Assembly: GCA_023381515.1 (NCBI GenBank)
Contig: JAMCQI010000057.1
Location: 62,001-126,000 of the forward strand
DNA length: 64,000 nucleotides
Source: Chloroflexota bacterium
GTDB lineage: Bacteria > Chloroflexota > Anaerolineae > UBA4142
Direction: 5' to 3'
Below are positions 8,468 through 17,355 of this stretch, piece by piece. The notes under the pieces were generated by a model. That model searched no databases. It saw only the letters and a program-made list of their open reading frames with translations, and was not told where the DNA came from. A program made the position numbers and the translations under genes. Positions within the stretch are counted from its first letter, which is position 1, and each line of letters opens with the position of its first letter.

Positions 8468-9435
8468 GCCTGAAATCGCTTATCGGGATCTCTGGGTGTG
8501 CGGTACTTGGCACCTTGCTTATCTTCGCCATTCTGCTGGTCGTTCTTTTGGGAATGGTGATACCTCAGTTGCCCTTTGGGCAGGCTCAGGCTTGGGAGTG
8601 GATGCTCGGAACGCCTCAGCCCGTTAGCGCGCCGCCCCTTCCCTCTTCGGAAGGCAAACCGGTCATCAGCGGCAATGGCCAATGGTGCGTCACCCGAGCC
8701 TATCAGGAGACACCGCAGGAAAGTCACCTGAACGCAGGACGCGTTCAAGGATACGTACGCGACGCGAAAGGACGACCGTTAGCCGGTGTCGCAGTGCATG
8801 TCAGTTGGGACGGCGATGAAGGCGGCATCACTCAGACGACGGACGCGAACGGCTACTATGTCTTTATTCTCTCGCCTGGCGAATACCACGTTCAGGTTGC
8901 GCAGGGTCAGAGCCAATCCGTGTTCTTTCGCACCAACCTCAAAGAGTGGTACGGCCATTATACCTACGACGTGGATTTCGCATCCGGCAACTGCTTCAGC
9001 AGTACAGGAATCTACAACAACAATCCCAACGCGCCCCAGGGGTTCCCCGTGTCGGGGCGCATCACCGCGACTTTCCATGATTGGTCCTACTATTTGCGCT
9101 TTGGCCGCACCCATGAAGGGCTCGATCTTGCCGTACCCGAGGGGACGTCGGTCATGGCAACGATGAGCGGACGAGTTGTTCAGGCCGGGAACTATGGTTC
9201 CTGGGGAAACATGGTGATGATGCAGAACGGCCCGTGGGAGATCATTGTCGCCCATCTCTCACGCGTGGATGTCTCGCTCGGCCAGACGATCACGAATGGG
9301 TCAAGGCTGGGGTTGAGCGGCAACACGGGTTTCTCGACAGGACCCCACGTGCATTACGAAATCCGCTACAACGGGATGCCGATCGATCCGCAGAACATGG
9401 ATGCCTACTTGAGCGATGCAGCCGTGGGACGATGA
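8464..9435 (+). CDS. membrane-anchored M23 peptidase with Ig-like domain
   Basis: The protein has 323 residues. A membrane helix (about 10-34) and linker lead to a carboxypeptidase-regulatory-like beta-sandwich (about 92-155; RVQGYVRDAKGRPLAGVAV and DANGYYVF are its hallmarks). A LytM/M23 zinc endopeptidase domain follows at about 195-312. The zinc and catalytic residues are all present: H217 and D221 in HEGLD, H264, and H295/H297 in HVH. M23 enzymes cut peptidoglycan cross-links, so this one probably opens the wall for the transfer apparatus. Its start overlaps the VirB4 stop (ATGA), which supports one operon. Confidence 0.88.
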   Translation: MSLKSLIGISGCAVLGTLLIFAILLVVLLGMVIPQLPFGQAQAWEWMLGTPQPVSAPPLPSSEGKPVISGNGQWCVTRAYQETPQESHLNAGRVQGYVRDAKGRPLAGVAVHVSWDGDEGGITQTTDANGYYVFILSPGEYHVQVAQGQSQSVFFRTNLKEWYGHYTYDVDFASGNCFSSTGIYNNNPNAPQGFPVSGRITATFHDWSYYLRFGRTHEGLDLAVPEGTSVMATMSGRVVQAGNYGSWGNMVMMQNGPWEIIVAHLSRVDVSLGQTITNGSRLGLSGNTGFSTGPHVHYEIRYNGMPIDPQNMDAYLSDAAVGR

Positions 9436-9513
9436 CGCAGGAATCTCAGCGAAACCTTGCAAAGCGACATGCCATAAGTTATTCGGTTGAGAGGTAACAG
9501 TCCAGGAGGAGAA

Positions 9514-9828
9514 TTGTATACAGGTGAGGGAGAAATCATTCAACTGCTTCCCGCAGTCGGCTGGCAGGCACTTTACGGCAACCCGTCCTTTGATGATTGT
9601 TATACGGTCCCTTTGGTCACCTGGGCGCTTGTCAAGATGGACGACGGGAAGACAGATGTGGTGGGGCTCGTATTGGTCGAAGGATTCGCAGGCGAAATGG
9701 TAATTGCCGAGTTGGGCGATTATTTCATGAACTTCCTAGGACCAGGTGAAGATCCTCCCGACGGGAACGAGCTTGCCGAAGCGCTGGAATCGCTCAAGTC
9801 GATTTTCAAGGAAAGAGATATTGCTTAG
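9514..9828 (+). CDS. small acidic protein of unknown function
   Basis: The product has about 104 residues and is acidic and soluble, with a beta-rich middle and a helical end. The frame is open from a TTG at 9487, but the TTG at 9514 has AGGAGG four bases before it and is the better start. I do not recognise the family. It lies alone between the M23 peptidase and the coupling protein and probably belongs to the same transcript. Confidence 0.5.
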   Translation: MYTGEGEIIQLLPAVGWQALYGNPSFDDCYTVPLVTWALVKMDDGKTDVVGLVLVEGFAGEMVIAELGDYFMNFLGPGEDPPDGNELAEALESLKSIFKERDIA

Positions 9829-9859
9829 CAAAGAAGGAGTGAACCAGAGGACCTAACCT

Positions 9860-12835
9860 ATGCCAACAACTGCCATGTATCGCTGCCCAAAATGCGGAAC
9901 CCAATATCGCCCACTCGATGCTGGCAATCGGCGCTTTCTGTGTTGCGGTATGTCGCTCGAACGTGTCTCCGCGGGCAATGGGACACCGTGGGCTCAGCCA
10001 CTCAAGTTGCTCAAGCGGCCCGCACAAGAGATAGCGCGGGCGAAAGGCAGAGCATGTTCCGAGGCTCAGCTAGACATGAAAGCGATCGAGATCATTCCCC
10101 CACGAGAAAATACGATCGATGTCCTCGCGGTCGAAAACCTGCTGGGAACACTCGCGGCGGAGACACCCTTCTCACTGGAAATCGCCGGGGATGGCAATGG
10201 ACGTCATTTCCTACTCCGCGCCTCGGCCAATACTCTAGGATATCTATTGCGTCAGCTGCAGGCAGTCTATAGCCAGGCAAGCTTTCGGGAGGTCGCCCCG
10301 GAGCAAGACCTGGCACGACCAGATGGGGGAACCATGGCAACGGCTTACATGAAACTCGCACGCCCGGTTTACCTTCCTCTTCGCACCCTGAAGGATGGTT
10401 CTTTCCGGGAAGCCGACCCCATGCTCGCGCTCCTGGGCGCCTTTGCCATCGAACAAGACCGAGAACGCGTCCTTTCGCAGCTCATCCTCTCGCCAGCCCC
10501 GGAAGGATGGGCCAAGCGCTACATGGGCTCGGCCCGCCAGATCGAGCAATCCATGTCGGGGCAGGCCATGACGATGGGGCTGTACTTCCGGCAATTCGCA
10601 TCTGTCATTTTGGTCATCGTTACTCTCGGTGCCTGCCTGTATGCTCTCATGATGTATCTCCAGCATCATTGGCTTGAGTTCATGGCCTGCGCGTTCTTCA
10701 GTGCCCTTTGCGCCGGAGGAGTTGCCCTGCTCTACAAATTCCTGGTCGAACGCGACAACGCTGACCCGAAACTCGTCCAGCGCAAGACGGAGGGCACCGC
10801 CTACGATGTCTCCTTCCGATTGGTCGCTGTCGCTCCATCGCCCGAGCGGGCCCAGCGCTTGCTCAGGCAACTGGCGATGGCGTACCGGCAGTTCGGCAGT
10901 TCCAGTGGAAATGCTCTGATCGCGCACCGCGCGGCCTTCGACCCGCGCCAGATCGGGATAGAGCCGTGGACCTGGTGGGAACAAATCACAGAAAAGACCA
11001 TGCGCCTGAACGTCGCCGAGCTGGCGACGCTCTGGCACCTGCCCGTGGGACAGGATGTGCAGCTCATCGAGCGAACGCAGGCGAAGCGGCTGCTCCCTCT
11101 CCCAACCGATGTGCAGAAGGGCATTCTCGTCGGCCGCTCGCGGCACCAGGGACAAACGATCCCAGTGCACTTGGCTCCAGAATCCTTATGGCATCATGTC
11201 TTTATGGTCGCAAAAACCCAAAAAGGAAAGTCAACGCTCATGGCGCACCTCGCTGTGGAGGCGATGCGGCAGGCGGAACGGACGGCGCTGGTTGTCATTG
11301 ACCCACATGGTGATCTCGCGCGCTCTCTTCTGGGACTCGTGCCGCGTGAGCGGGCCGGCGATGTCGTCTACATCGATTTCAGTGATCGGCAGCAGGTGGT
11401 AGGGCTCAATCTGCTGGATATGAGTCAAGGCCGCGATGCCGATGCCATCGTCTCCAACGTGGTACACACCGGCGAATTGATCTGGAGCGACTATTGGGGA
11501 CCCCGCATGGAGGATGCGCTCCGGATGGCGCTGCGCACGCTCCTCGCTGCGAACGAAAAGCTCGCCCAGAAGAATGAGAAACAGTTTACGCTCATCGACA
11601 TCCCGGCGCTCTATGAACTGCCCAACTTTCGGCATCGGCTGCTTGAGCAGTATGTGAGCGATCAAGAGATCCTCCGATGGTGGACCGGCTACTTTGAGCG
11701 GTTATACGAGTCGTTGCGCATGGACGTCATCAACCCGGTGCTGACGAAAATCCATAGGTTCTCCACGCACACCGTTGTGCGCAATGTCGTGGGTCAGTCA
11801 GTGTCGACGGTTAACTTTCGCAAGCTCTTGGATGAAGGGCGCATCCTGATGGTGAACACCGCGACCGGCGTGATCGGGCCTGATGCAGGAGGGCTTTTGG
11901 GTGCTGTGCTCGTCGACTTTATCAACTTTGCTGTCCGCGAGCAGATGGCGATTCCCGACCCCAAGGCACGGGCGCGCGTGGTTGTCGTGGTAGATGAATT
12001 CCAGTCCATCCCCGGGGTCGATTACCCGGGGCTGTTGGCCGAGCTGCAAAAGATGGGCGCAAGCTTCATCCTGGCGACACAGGCATTGGGACAACTCAAA
12101 GCCATCAGCGCGAACTTGCACGACTCGATCTTCTCCAATATTGCGACGCTTTTCGTCTTTCAGACGAGCGCCGAAGATGCCGACTTTTTGCGGCACGAAC
12201 TGGACGAAGCGGTCACCGCCACCGACATTATCAACCTGGCGAACTATACCTGCTATCTAAGGAGCGAATTGGAAAACCAACGTTTGCCCGTCATCCACAT
12301 CGAGACGCTACCGCCCGACAAAGGTAATCCTACCGTGGTCGAACAGATAATGGGTCAGATGACTCGTTACACACGGCCCGCCAAGTTGGTTGACGAAGAG
12401 CGGACAGCCTTTCAAGCGCAGTGGTACGGGCGAGAGATGAATCTCATCCGGCAGACGATCTCGCTCAAAGGGAACGAACCGACCAAACCCGACAAGGACG
12501 AAAAGCAAGAGGACAGCAAAGAGGAGAGTAAGAAAGAAGGTGAGGACGACAAGAACGACAGGAAGAAGGGAAAACCGTCGAAGCCTGCGAAGGATTCCAA
12601 GCGTTCGGACGAGAACACTCAACCGGGGACTCCGCCTTCGGAAACAGGAGAAACGACACAACAAGAGAAGAAGGATGCTAAGCCAGAGGGAAGTTCTGGT
12701 TCAGCATCCGCTTCGCAGAATAAGCCGCGGGATGAGCGAGAGAAGCCATCCGACAAGGAAAAGGGCAACAGCCCGACAACAGACGAGGAAACCCGCCCCA
12801 AAGGCAAGAGCGACCCCAGACGGGCAAACCCGTAA
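9860..12835 (+). CDS. VirD4/TraG-type coupling ATPase with zinc-ribbon start
   Basis: The protein has 991 residues. It begins with a zinc-ribbon-like segment (C9, C12, C28, C29), and two membrane helices lie unusually far in, at about 245-295. The motor follows: Walker A near 448-456 (AKTQKGKS), then VVIDPHGDLARSLL, and Walker B near 707 (VVVVVDEFQ) followed by the ILATQALGQL sensor segment. This arrangement is that of TraG/VirD4 coupling proteins, which bring DNA to the transfer channel. The last 130 or so residues are a Lys/Glu/Asp-rich disordered tail. No relaxase partner lies beside it in this window. Confidence 0.85.
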   Translation: MPTTAMYRCPKCGTQYRPLDAGNRRFLCCGMSLERVSAGNGTPWAQPLKLLKRPAQEIARAKGRACSEAQLDMKAIEIIPPRENTIDVLAVENLLGTLAAETPFSLEIAGDGNGRHFLLRASANTLGYLLRQLQAVYSQASFREVAPEQDLARPDGGTMATAYMKLARPVYLPLRTLKDGSFREADPMLALLGAFAIEQDRERVLSQLILSPAPEGWAKRYMGSARQIEQSMSGQAMTMGLYFRQFASVILVIVTLGACLYALMMYLQHHWLEFMACAFFSALCAGGVALLYKFLVERDNADPKLVQRKTEGTAYDVSFRLVAVAPSPERAQRLLRQLAMAYRQFGSSSGNALIAHRAAFDPRQIGIEPWTWWEQITEKTMRLNVAELATLWHLPVGQDVQLIERTQAKRLLPLPTDVQKGILVGRSRHQGQTIPVHLAPESLWHHVFMVAKTQKGKSTLMAHLAVEAMRQAERTALVVIDPHGDLARSLLGLVPRERAGDVVYIDFSDRQQVVGLNLLDMSQGRDADAIVSNVVHTGELIWSDYWGPRMEDALRMALRTLLAANEKLAQKNEKQFTLIDIPALYELPNFRHRLLEQYVSDQEILRWWTGYFERLYESLRMDVINPVLTKIHRFSTHTVVRNVVGQSVSTVNFRKLLDEGRILMVNTATGVIGPDAGGLLGAVLVDFINFAVREQMAIPDPKARARVVVVVDEFQSIPGVDYPGLLAELQKMGASFILATQALGQLKAISANLHDSIFSNIATLFVFQTSAEDADFLRHELDEAVTATDIINLANYTCYLRSELENQRLPVIHIETLPPDKGNPTVVEQIMGQMTRYTRPAKLVDEERTAFQAQWYGREMNLIRQTISLKGNEPTKPDKDEKQEDSKEESKKEGEDDKNDRKKGKPSKPAKDSKRSDENTQPGTPPSETGETTQQEKKDAKPEGSSGSASASQNKPRDEREKPSDKEKGNSPTTDEETRPKGKSDPRRANP

Positions 12836-12847
12836 CTCAGGGAGAAG

Positions 12848-14923
12848 ATGACCACGACACCGAAATCGAAGAGGCTGGCGCTCACTACCGGTCAAATTAA
12901 TCTGCTCAAAGCGCTCCGAGATCACCCGTTCCTCTCGCGCCGGCAGCTCGAGCTGTACTTGCACATCAATCTGCGGACGATTCGCCTGTACGCCCAGGAC
13001 TTGAAAGAACGCGGTTGGATTCAACGCCACAACGCGAGCCAGCCATGGATGAATACTCGCTCCCTCTTTTCGCTCACGCCCAAAGGGGTTGAAGAAGTGG
13101 CCCGACGGTCAGGCTTGGCCACTGATAACATGATTCGCCAGGCGGGGCTCTCCATGCCGCGCCTGGAACGCCTCATTGTCATGATGGAACGAGCCTTCCA
13201 GGTGCGCACGTTTCTTTTGTGGCTGCAACAGACGAAACCCGAATGGGAGTGGTCCATCACTCACTGGGATGTGGAGGTGGGCAAGCTCTTCGAGGCGAAA
13301 GGCAAAGCCTTCCAGGTACCTTTTCATGGGGCGGCGATCATGAGGCGCCCGGATGGGCGCTGGACTGCCATCGTCGTCGAGTGGGACTTGCGGCGTGTCC
13401 CCATTGAAAAGGACCGCGAGCACATTGTGCAACTCGTCGTGGCACAGGACGATGCCCGCTACTGGGAACGCGGCCGCGAGGATTCCTTTCCGATCTGGGT
13501 GCTCATTGCGCAGGACGACCTGCGGCTTCAGGACTATTACTCGATCCTGCGAGCCGCTTCAGTCGCGCGGCAGTTACCGCTCCCCCATGCTTATCTCACG
13601 ACCTTTCGAGAGTTCCTTACGCTTCGTGACAATCCTGCCGCGGCCATCTGGTATTCGACAATATCCGGCCAGCGCATGCCGCTTCTGTACGGCATAGAGG
13701 GGACGACGTTACCTCTTCCTGATCAGCCGCCTTGGAAGAGGCTGACATTGGATACTCCGCGGTCGGGCAAAAAGAGCGGGGCAATGACGCCAGAAATACT
13801 TGCGGGGCTTGCGCAAGGATCAAAGCAGAAGCCGAATACAGAACCGCTCAACAGTCCAGTCGCGGCGGCTCTGTTGCTCAAGCCACGCGAGAAACGCATC
13901 CTCGATGAGGTCGCGTCTCATCCGCTGCTCTCTGCGAATGAAATGGCGTCGCTCTTGCATCTTTCGACCAAGAGGAGCCGCTTGGGGACTCGGAAGCTCG
14001 CCAATTTGGAGCTCGTGGGAGAGCACTCCATTTCCGACCAGGAAACCCAGGAAGCCGTTGCCTTGACCTCCGGTGACATCAACGCCAGCGTTGCGCGAGC
14101 CGCGATTCCAGAACCCCGTTTCCTGCTAGCTCAGAAAGGGATGCATTACCTCGCAATGGTGGCGGGATTCGGCAATGGCGTGCGCCGGTATGCCAAGGCG
14201 CGAGGATGGGCTGATGGCTTTGACAAGCTCTTGCGATATTGGGAGCACACGCGGGAAGAAAACGCCTTCTTCATTAGTCTCGCCCGAATTGCGGAAAAAC
14301 GCGGACACGAACTCTCCTGGCTTTCTGAACTCGAAAGTCGATTGTATTACAGCGAAGGGAACGACTACAGTGCCCATCTGCCGCGCCGTAGAGCGAAACG
14401 CGAGACCGGATCCGGCGAACCGTCAGCAAGCAAAAGCAACCGATCCGACCAAAGCCGCGTGTGGCGCCACAGTTTCCTCCCGGATGGGCGCGGCACATAT
14501 AGCGCCAACGGCAAGCGCTACGATTTCGCATTGGAAATCGACCGGAGTCGGATGGCCGAGGCGAAGATTCGCCGAAAGCTGACCGAGTACTATGCCTGCC
14601 TCACGGGGAATGTCTTGCGCGGACGGGGCATCGAATTTCTGCGACTCCTGATGGTCACGAACAGTTGGGAGCGAGCAGAAACGTTGCGCAAGGTCGCGCT
14701 CGAGCTGGACGCAGCCTTCCAGGGGGAGGGCATCCTCAGTGTGTTCATCACGACCTTTGATCGCTTGCGGGCAAGTGGGGCCAATTCCCCTATCTGGCTC
14801 CGCGTCGACCCAGGTCAACAAGGGGGCTCGGCGCTTACACAGCCCAAGACGTATTGCTTTGAGTGCTTCATCCCAAAAACGCAAGCTCCGCGCGAACCCG
14901 GCCGGGTGACCTACATCGGATAG
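12848..14923 (+). CDS. replication-relaxation family protein, duplicated
   Basis: The protein has 691 residues. It opens with a winged helix (about 10-75; TTGQINLLKALRDHPFLSRR) and continues with a region typical of replication-relaxation proteins of mobile elements. This includes a nuclease-like core with the phrase AIVVEWDLRRVPIEKDREH near 175-195. A second, weaker copy starts near 345 (KPREKRILDEVASHPLLSAN) and has its own core near 560 (YDFALEIDRSRMAEAKIRRK). So the gene is an internal duplication. These proteins bind DNA in plasmid and ICE transfer or replication regions, but their exact reaction is not well known. It follows the coupling gene by 12 bases. Confidence 0.7.
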   Translation: MTTTPKSKRLALTTGQINLLKALRDHPFLSRRQLELYLHINLRTIRLYAQDLKERGWIQRHNASQPWMNTRSLFSLTPKGVEEVARRSGLATDNMIRQAGLSMPRLERLIVMMERAFQVRTFLLWLQQTKPEWEWSITHWDVEVGKLFEAKGKAFQVPFHGAAIMRRPDGRWTAIVVEWDLRRVPIEKDREHIVQLVVAQDDARYWERGREDSFPIWVLIAQDDLRLQDYYSILRAASVARQLPLPHAYLTTFREFLTLRDNPAAAIWYSTISGQRMPLLYGIEGTTLPLPDQPPWKRLTLDTPRSGKKSGAMTPEILAGLAQGSKQKPNTEPLNSPVAAALLLKPREKRILDEVASHPLLSANEMASLLHLSTKRSRLGTRKLANLELVGEHSISDQETQEAVALTSGDINASVARAAIPEPRFLLAQKGMHYLAMVAGFGNGVRRYAKARGWADGFDKLLRYWEHTREENAFFISLARIAEKRGHELSWLSELESRLYYSEGNDYSAHLPRRRAKRETGSGEPSASKSNRSDQSRVWRHSFLPDGRGTYSANGKRYDFALEIDRSRMAEAKIRRKLTEYYACLTGNVLRGRGIEFLRLLMVTNSWERAETLRKVALELDAAFQGEGILSVFITTFDRLRASGANSPIWLRVDPGQQGGSALTQPKTYCFECFIPKTQAPREPGRVTYIG

Positions 14924-14935
14924 GGACAGCCCAAG

Positions 14936-15127
14936 ATGCAGCAACTCGTCATTTTATGGGCGATCTTCGTCGGACCGATCTATGTGGTCTTACTGCTTGC
15001 CCTCTTAGCCGGTCGCCGCTTTTTTCCAGAGGCGCAGGTGCTTTACGAACTGGCAGAGCCCATCCTGATGGTGCTCGCAGCGGCGTTTGCACTGGCATTA
15101 GCCGGCGTGCTCGCCCAGCTAGTCTGA
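14936..15127 (+). CDS. small two-helix membrane protein
   Basis: The product has 63 residues and is nearly all hydrophobic, with membrane helices at about 3-25 and 39-62 joined by a short charged loop (GRRFFPEAQ). It starts 12 bases after the previous stop. No family is recognised. It closes the conjugation module and may be a small accessory subunit. Confidence 0.6.
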   Translation: MQQLVILWAIFVGPIYVVLLLALLAGRRFFPEAQVLYELAEPILMVLAAAFALALAGVLAQLV

Positions 15128-15175
15128 TTAGCTTTGGCTCGCTTGATCCAGATCATAACTTTCATTGGAGTAAAG

Positions 15176-16165
15176 ATGACAGAACCACAAATGACCGCAA
15201 TCGCCATTCCCGTGCACCAGGTACGTCCCGACCCCGAGCAGCCGCGTCATTTGCTTCCTCCTGACCTGACACAGGCACTTGCAGAAAGGGAGAGCCCGCA
15301 GGAAATCCTCGACCAGCTTCGCGAGAGAGCGAAACGTGACAAGTGGATTCGAGAACGGCTCACCGAATTGGACAGCCTTGCTGATTCCATCGCTGCCGAT
15401 GGACTGATTCAGCCCATCCGCGTCTTTCAGGATGCAGAGGATCGATATCGCATCGAGTCGGGTGAACGCCGCTGGTGGGCACACCAAATCCTCGTTGGGC
15501 GAGGAGAGGCCCGTTTTGAAACGATCTCCGCATTCATCATTCCGCGGATCATGGAAGATACCGCGGTCCTCAGGCGTCGTGTTGCCGAGAACGTGTTTCG
15601 CTCGGATTTCACTGCTCTTGAAATGGCCCGGGCTATGGCGACCCGGAAAGAGGAGATTGCGGCTGCGGAACCCGGTCTATCGCGTCGGGACATTGAAAAG
15701 AAAGTAGGCCAGGAAAATGGCATGTCGGACCGGCGCGTCCGGCAATTCCTCGCGCTGTTGAAACTGCATCCGGACGTGCAGCAGATGGCTCAGCAGGCGC
15801 GACTCGGAGAGAGTCAGCTGCGAACTGTGGTCGGAATCAAAGAACCCATTCGGCAAGTGGCGGCGGTGCAGGGAATTATCCATCCGGCGAAGAAGGAGGC
15901 TCATCAGTCGGAGATCCCAAGTATCACAAGACAAGCTGAGAAGACACGGCCCAAGGTGAACCGCCGGGCGAGGCCGCGGGCAAGGAGAAAACCTCTCGAC
16001 ATCTCGCGTCTTATTGTCTGGGCAAAGGACCTGCAGCCCAGAAACACTGATAAGCTCGTGCGAGAATTGCGGGGACACCTTGCGAAAAACGCGCCGGAGC
16101 GTGAAGCGATTTCTTGCCTGCGCGAGGTCTTGGATCGCGGGTTGTCTGGAACGTCGGATTCATGA
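15176..16165 (+). CDS. ParB-like nuclease/CTPase-fold protein
   Basis: The protein has 329 residues when started at the ATG at 15176, which has TTGGAG at a good distance; the frame is open from 15134. It shows the ParB N-domain order: an IPVHQVRPDPEQPRH box, then SLADSIAADGLIQPI, then YRIESGERRWWAH, and a VAENVFRSDFTALEMARAMA box. A helix-turn-helix follows near 190-225 and a basic linker near 260-290. It is likely a partition or DNA-loading factor for the element. The last base triplet overlaps the ATG of the next gene, so the pair is coupled. A different ParB homologue lies at 59726. Confidence 0.8.
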   Translation: MTEPQMTAIAIPVHQVRPDPEQPRHLLPPDLTQALAERESPQEILDQLRERAKRDKWIRERLTELDSLADSIAADGLIQPIRVFQDAEDRYRIESGERRWWAHQILVGRGEARFETISAFIIPRIMEDTAVLRRRVAENVFRSDFTALEMARAMATRKEEIAAAEPGLSRRDIEKKVGQENGMSDRRVRQFLALLKLHPDVQQMAQQARLGESQLRTVVGIKEPIRQVAAVQGIIHPAKKEAHQSEIPSITRQAEKTRPKVNRRARPRARRKPLDISRLIVWAKDLQPRNTDKLVRELRGHLAKNAPEREAISCLREVLDRGLSGTSDS

Positions 16166-17151
16166 ATGACCGTCTTGTTCTGCCAGCTGGCCTGGAATTC
16201 CCACACACGCTTCTCGATGTGAGTATTGAGTTTGACTCTCACATCAAGTCAGGGAAGGTCGCTGGGTACAAGCCAATCCCCACCTGCTTTGAACCGCTAG
16301 ATAGCTATCTCGGGGGTGGGCTCGTTCCTGAAAGCCTCATCCTAGTTGGCGGTCCTCCGGGTGTCGGCAAGACTGTCTTCATTTTGCAGGCGGCGCGCAA
16401 CATCGCAGCAGCCGCAAGAGACAACAAGACTGCAGCGTGTGTCGTTTGCTTTGAGCATGGGGAGGTTTATCTCTATCATCGTCTGCTCTGCTTGGAAAGC
16501 ACAATGAGTAGCAGACTCGGGTTGACGATGGAGGACATTCGACGTGCCGCGCTCACGCAGGGAATAGGGGAACCTGGGCTAGAGACACTACTAACCACGC
16601 TGACGGCGGCACGGGACGCGTGGTCGCGGATCACCCAATACTGGGAGCGATTGTTCCTGGTCAAAGGGCATCCGGCGAAGACAACGTTGAACGTCTTGGA
16701 TACCTTTCTGACGCGCCTTCAAAACCAATTCGCCTCGGTGGTTCTCTTCGTCGACTATCTTCAAAAGGTACCCGTGGTCTCGACGGGCGTTGAACTCACT
16801 CCCGAGAAACAAATCCGAATCGTCACTGAGGGTCTCAAGAATCTGGCATTGGCACATTCGGTCCCGATCGTTGGAGTGGCTGCGGCAGATGCGGAGGGGC
16901 TGAAGAGTTTGCGGGTGAGGTTCGAGGATCTATGGGGAGGGTCGACCGTCAACTATGAACCCGATGTTGCTGTGATGCTGAATCCCTTGCGCCATGCAAG
17001 AGGGAAGCCGACAGCCGAAGTGCTCTTTTCGATCGAGAAGAATCGGTTAGGTCCAACTGGCGCGCTATTCCAGCACACATTGCACGGAGAGTATTACGCT
17101 TTTGATCCACGAGGCAGCTCTGGCGATGCACAAGAAACCAACTGCGTGTGA
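16162..17151 (+). CDS. DnaB/RecA-like ATPase
   Basis: The protein has 329 residues. I choose the ATG at 16162, which shares ATGA with the ParB stop; a frame-open start at 16114 would overlap ParB by 52 bases. Walker A is at 63-71 (GGPPGVGKT), Walker B near 210 (VVLFVDYLQKVP), and both sit in a DnaB C-terminal-type RecA fold. The N-terminal DnaB hexamerisation domain is absent. It may be a helicase loader or a short replicative helicase for the element. Its strict coupling to ParB is unusual. Confidence 0.75.
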   Translation: MNDRLVLPAGLEFPHTLLDVSIEFDSHIKSGKVAGYKPIPTCFEPLDSYLGGGLVPESLILVGGPPGVGKTVFILQAARNIAAAARDNKTAACVVCFEHGEVYLYHRLLCLESTMSSRLGLTMEDIRRAALTQGIGEPGLETLLTTLTAARDAWSRITQYWERLFLVKGHPAKTTLNVLDTFLTRLQNQFASVVLFVDYLQKVPVVSTGVELTPEKQIRIVTEGLKNLALAHSVPIVGVAAADAEGLKSLRVRFEDLWGGSTVNYEPDVAVMLNPLRHARGKPTAEVLFSIEKNRLGPTGALFQHTLHGEYYAFDPRGSSGDAQETNCV

Positions 17152-17355
17152 TTCCCAGCGTAGGACAGAAATTGCAGTGTCACCGGCTGGTTTGTTTGAG
17201 CGCGATGTGGGCCCATACGGCCGAATTCGCCAGACGAAAGAGCCGCCATTCAATCGGGCCATGCTCCGCCGAATAATCCGACCCGAGACATCATCCTTGG
17301 AGACAAGAGGCATGGTCATCTGGTGCCGATTGGTCTTCCAGTATTGAACAAACCT

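Noticed and set aside
17102..17347. An 81-codon ORF between the DnaB-like gene and the TrlF-type gene
   Set aside because: It overlaps the end of the DnaB-like gene, has no ribosome site and no recognisable product.
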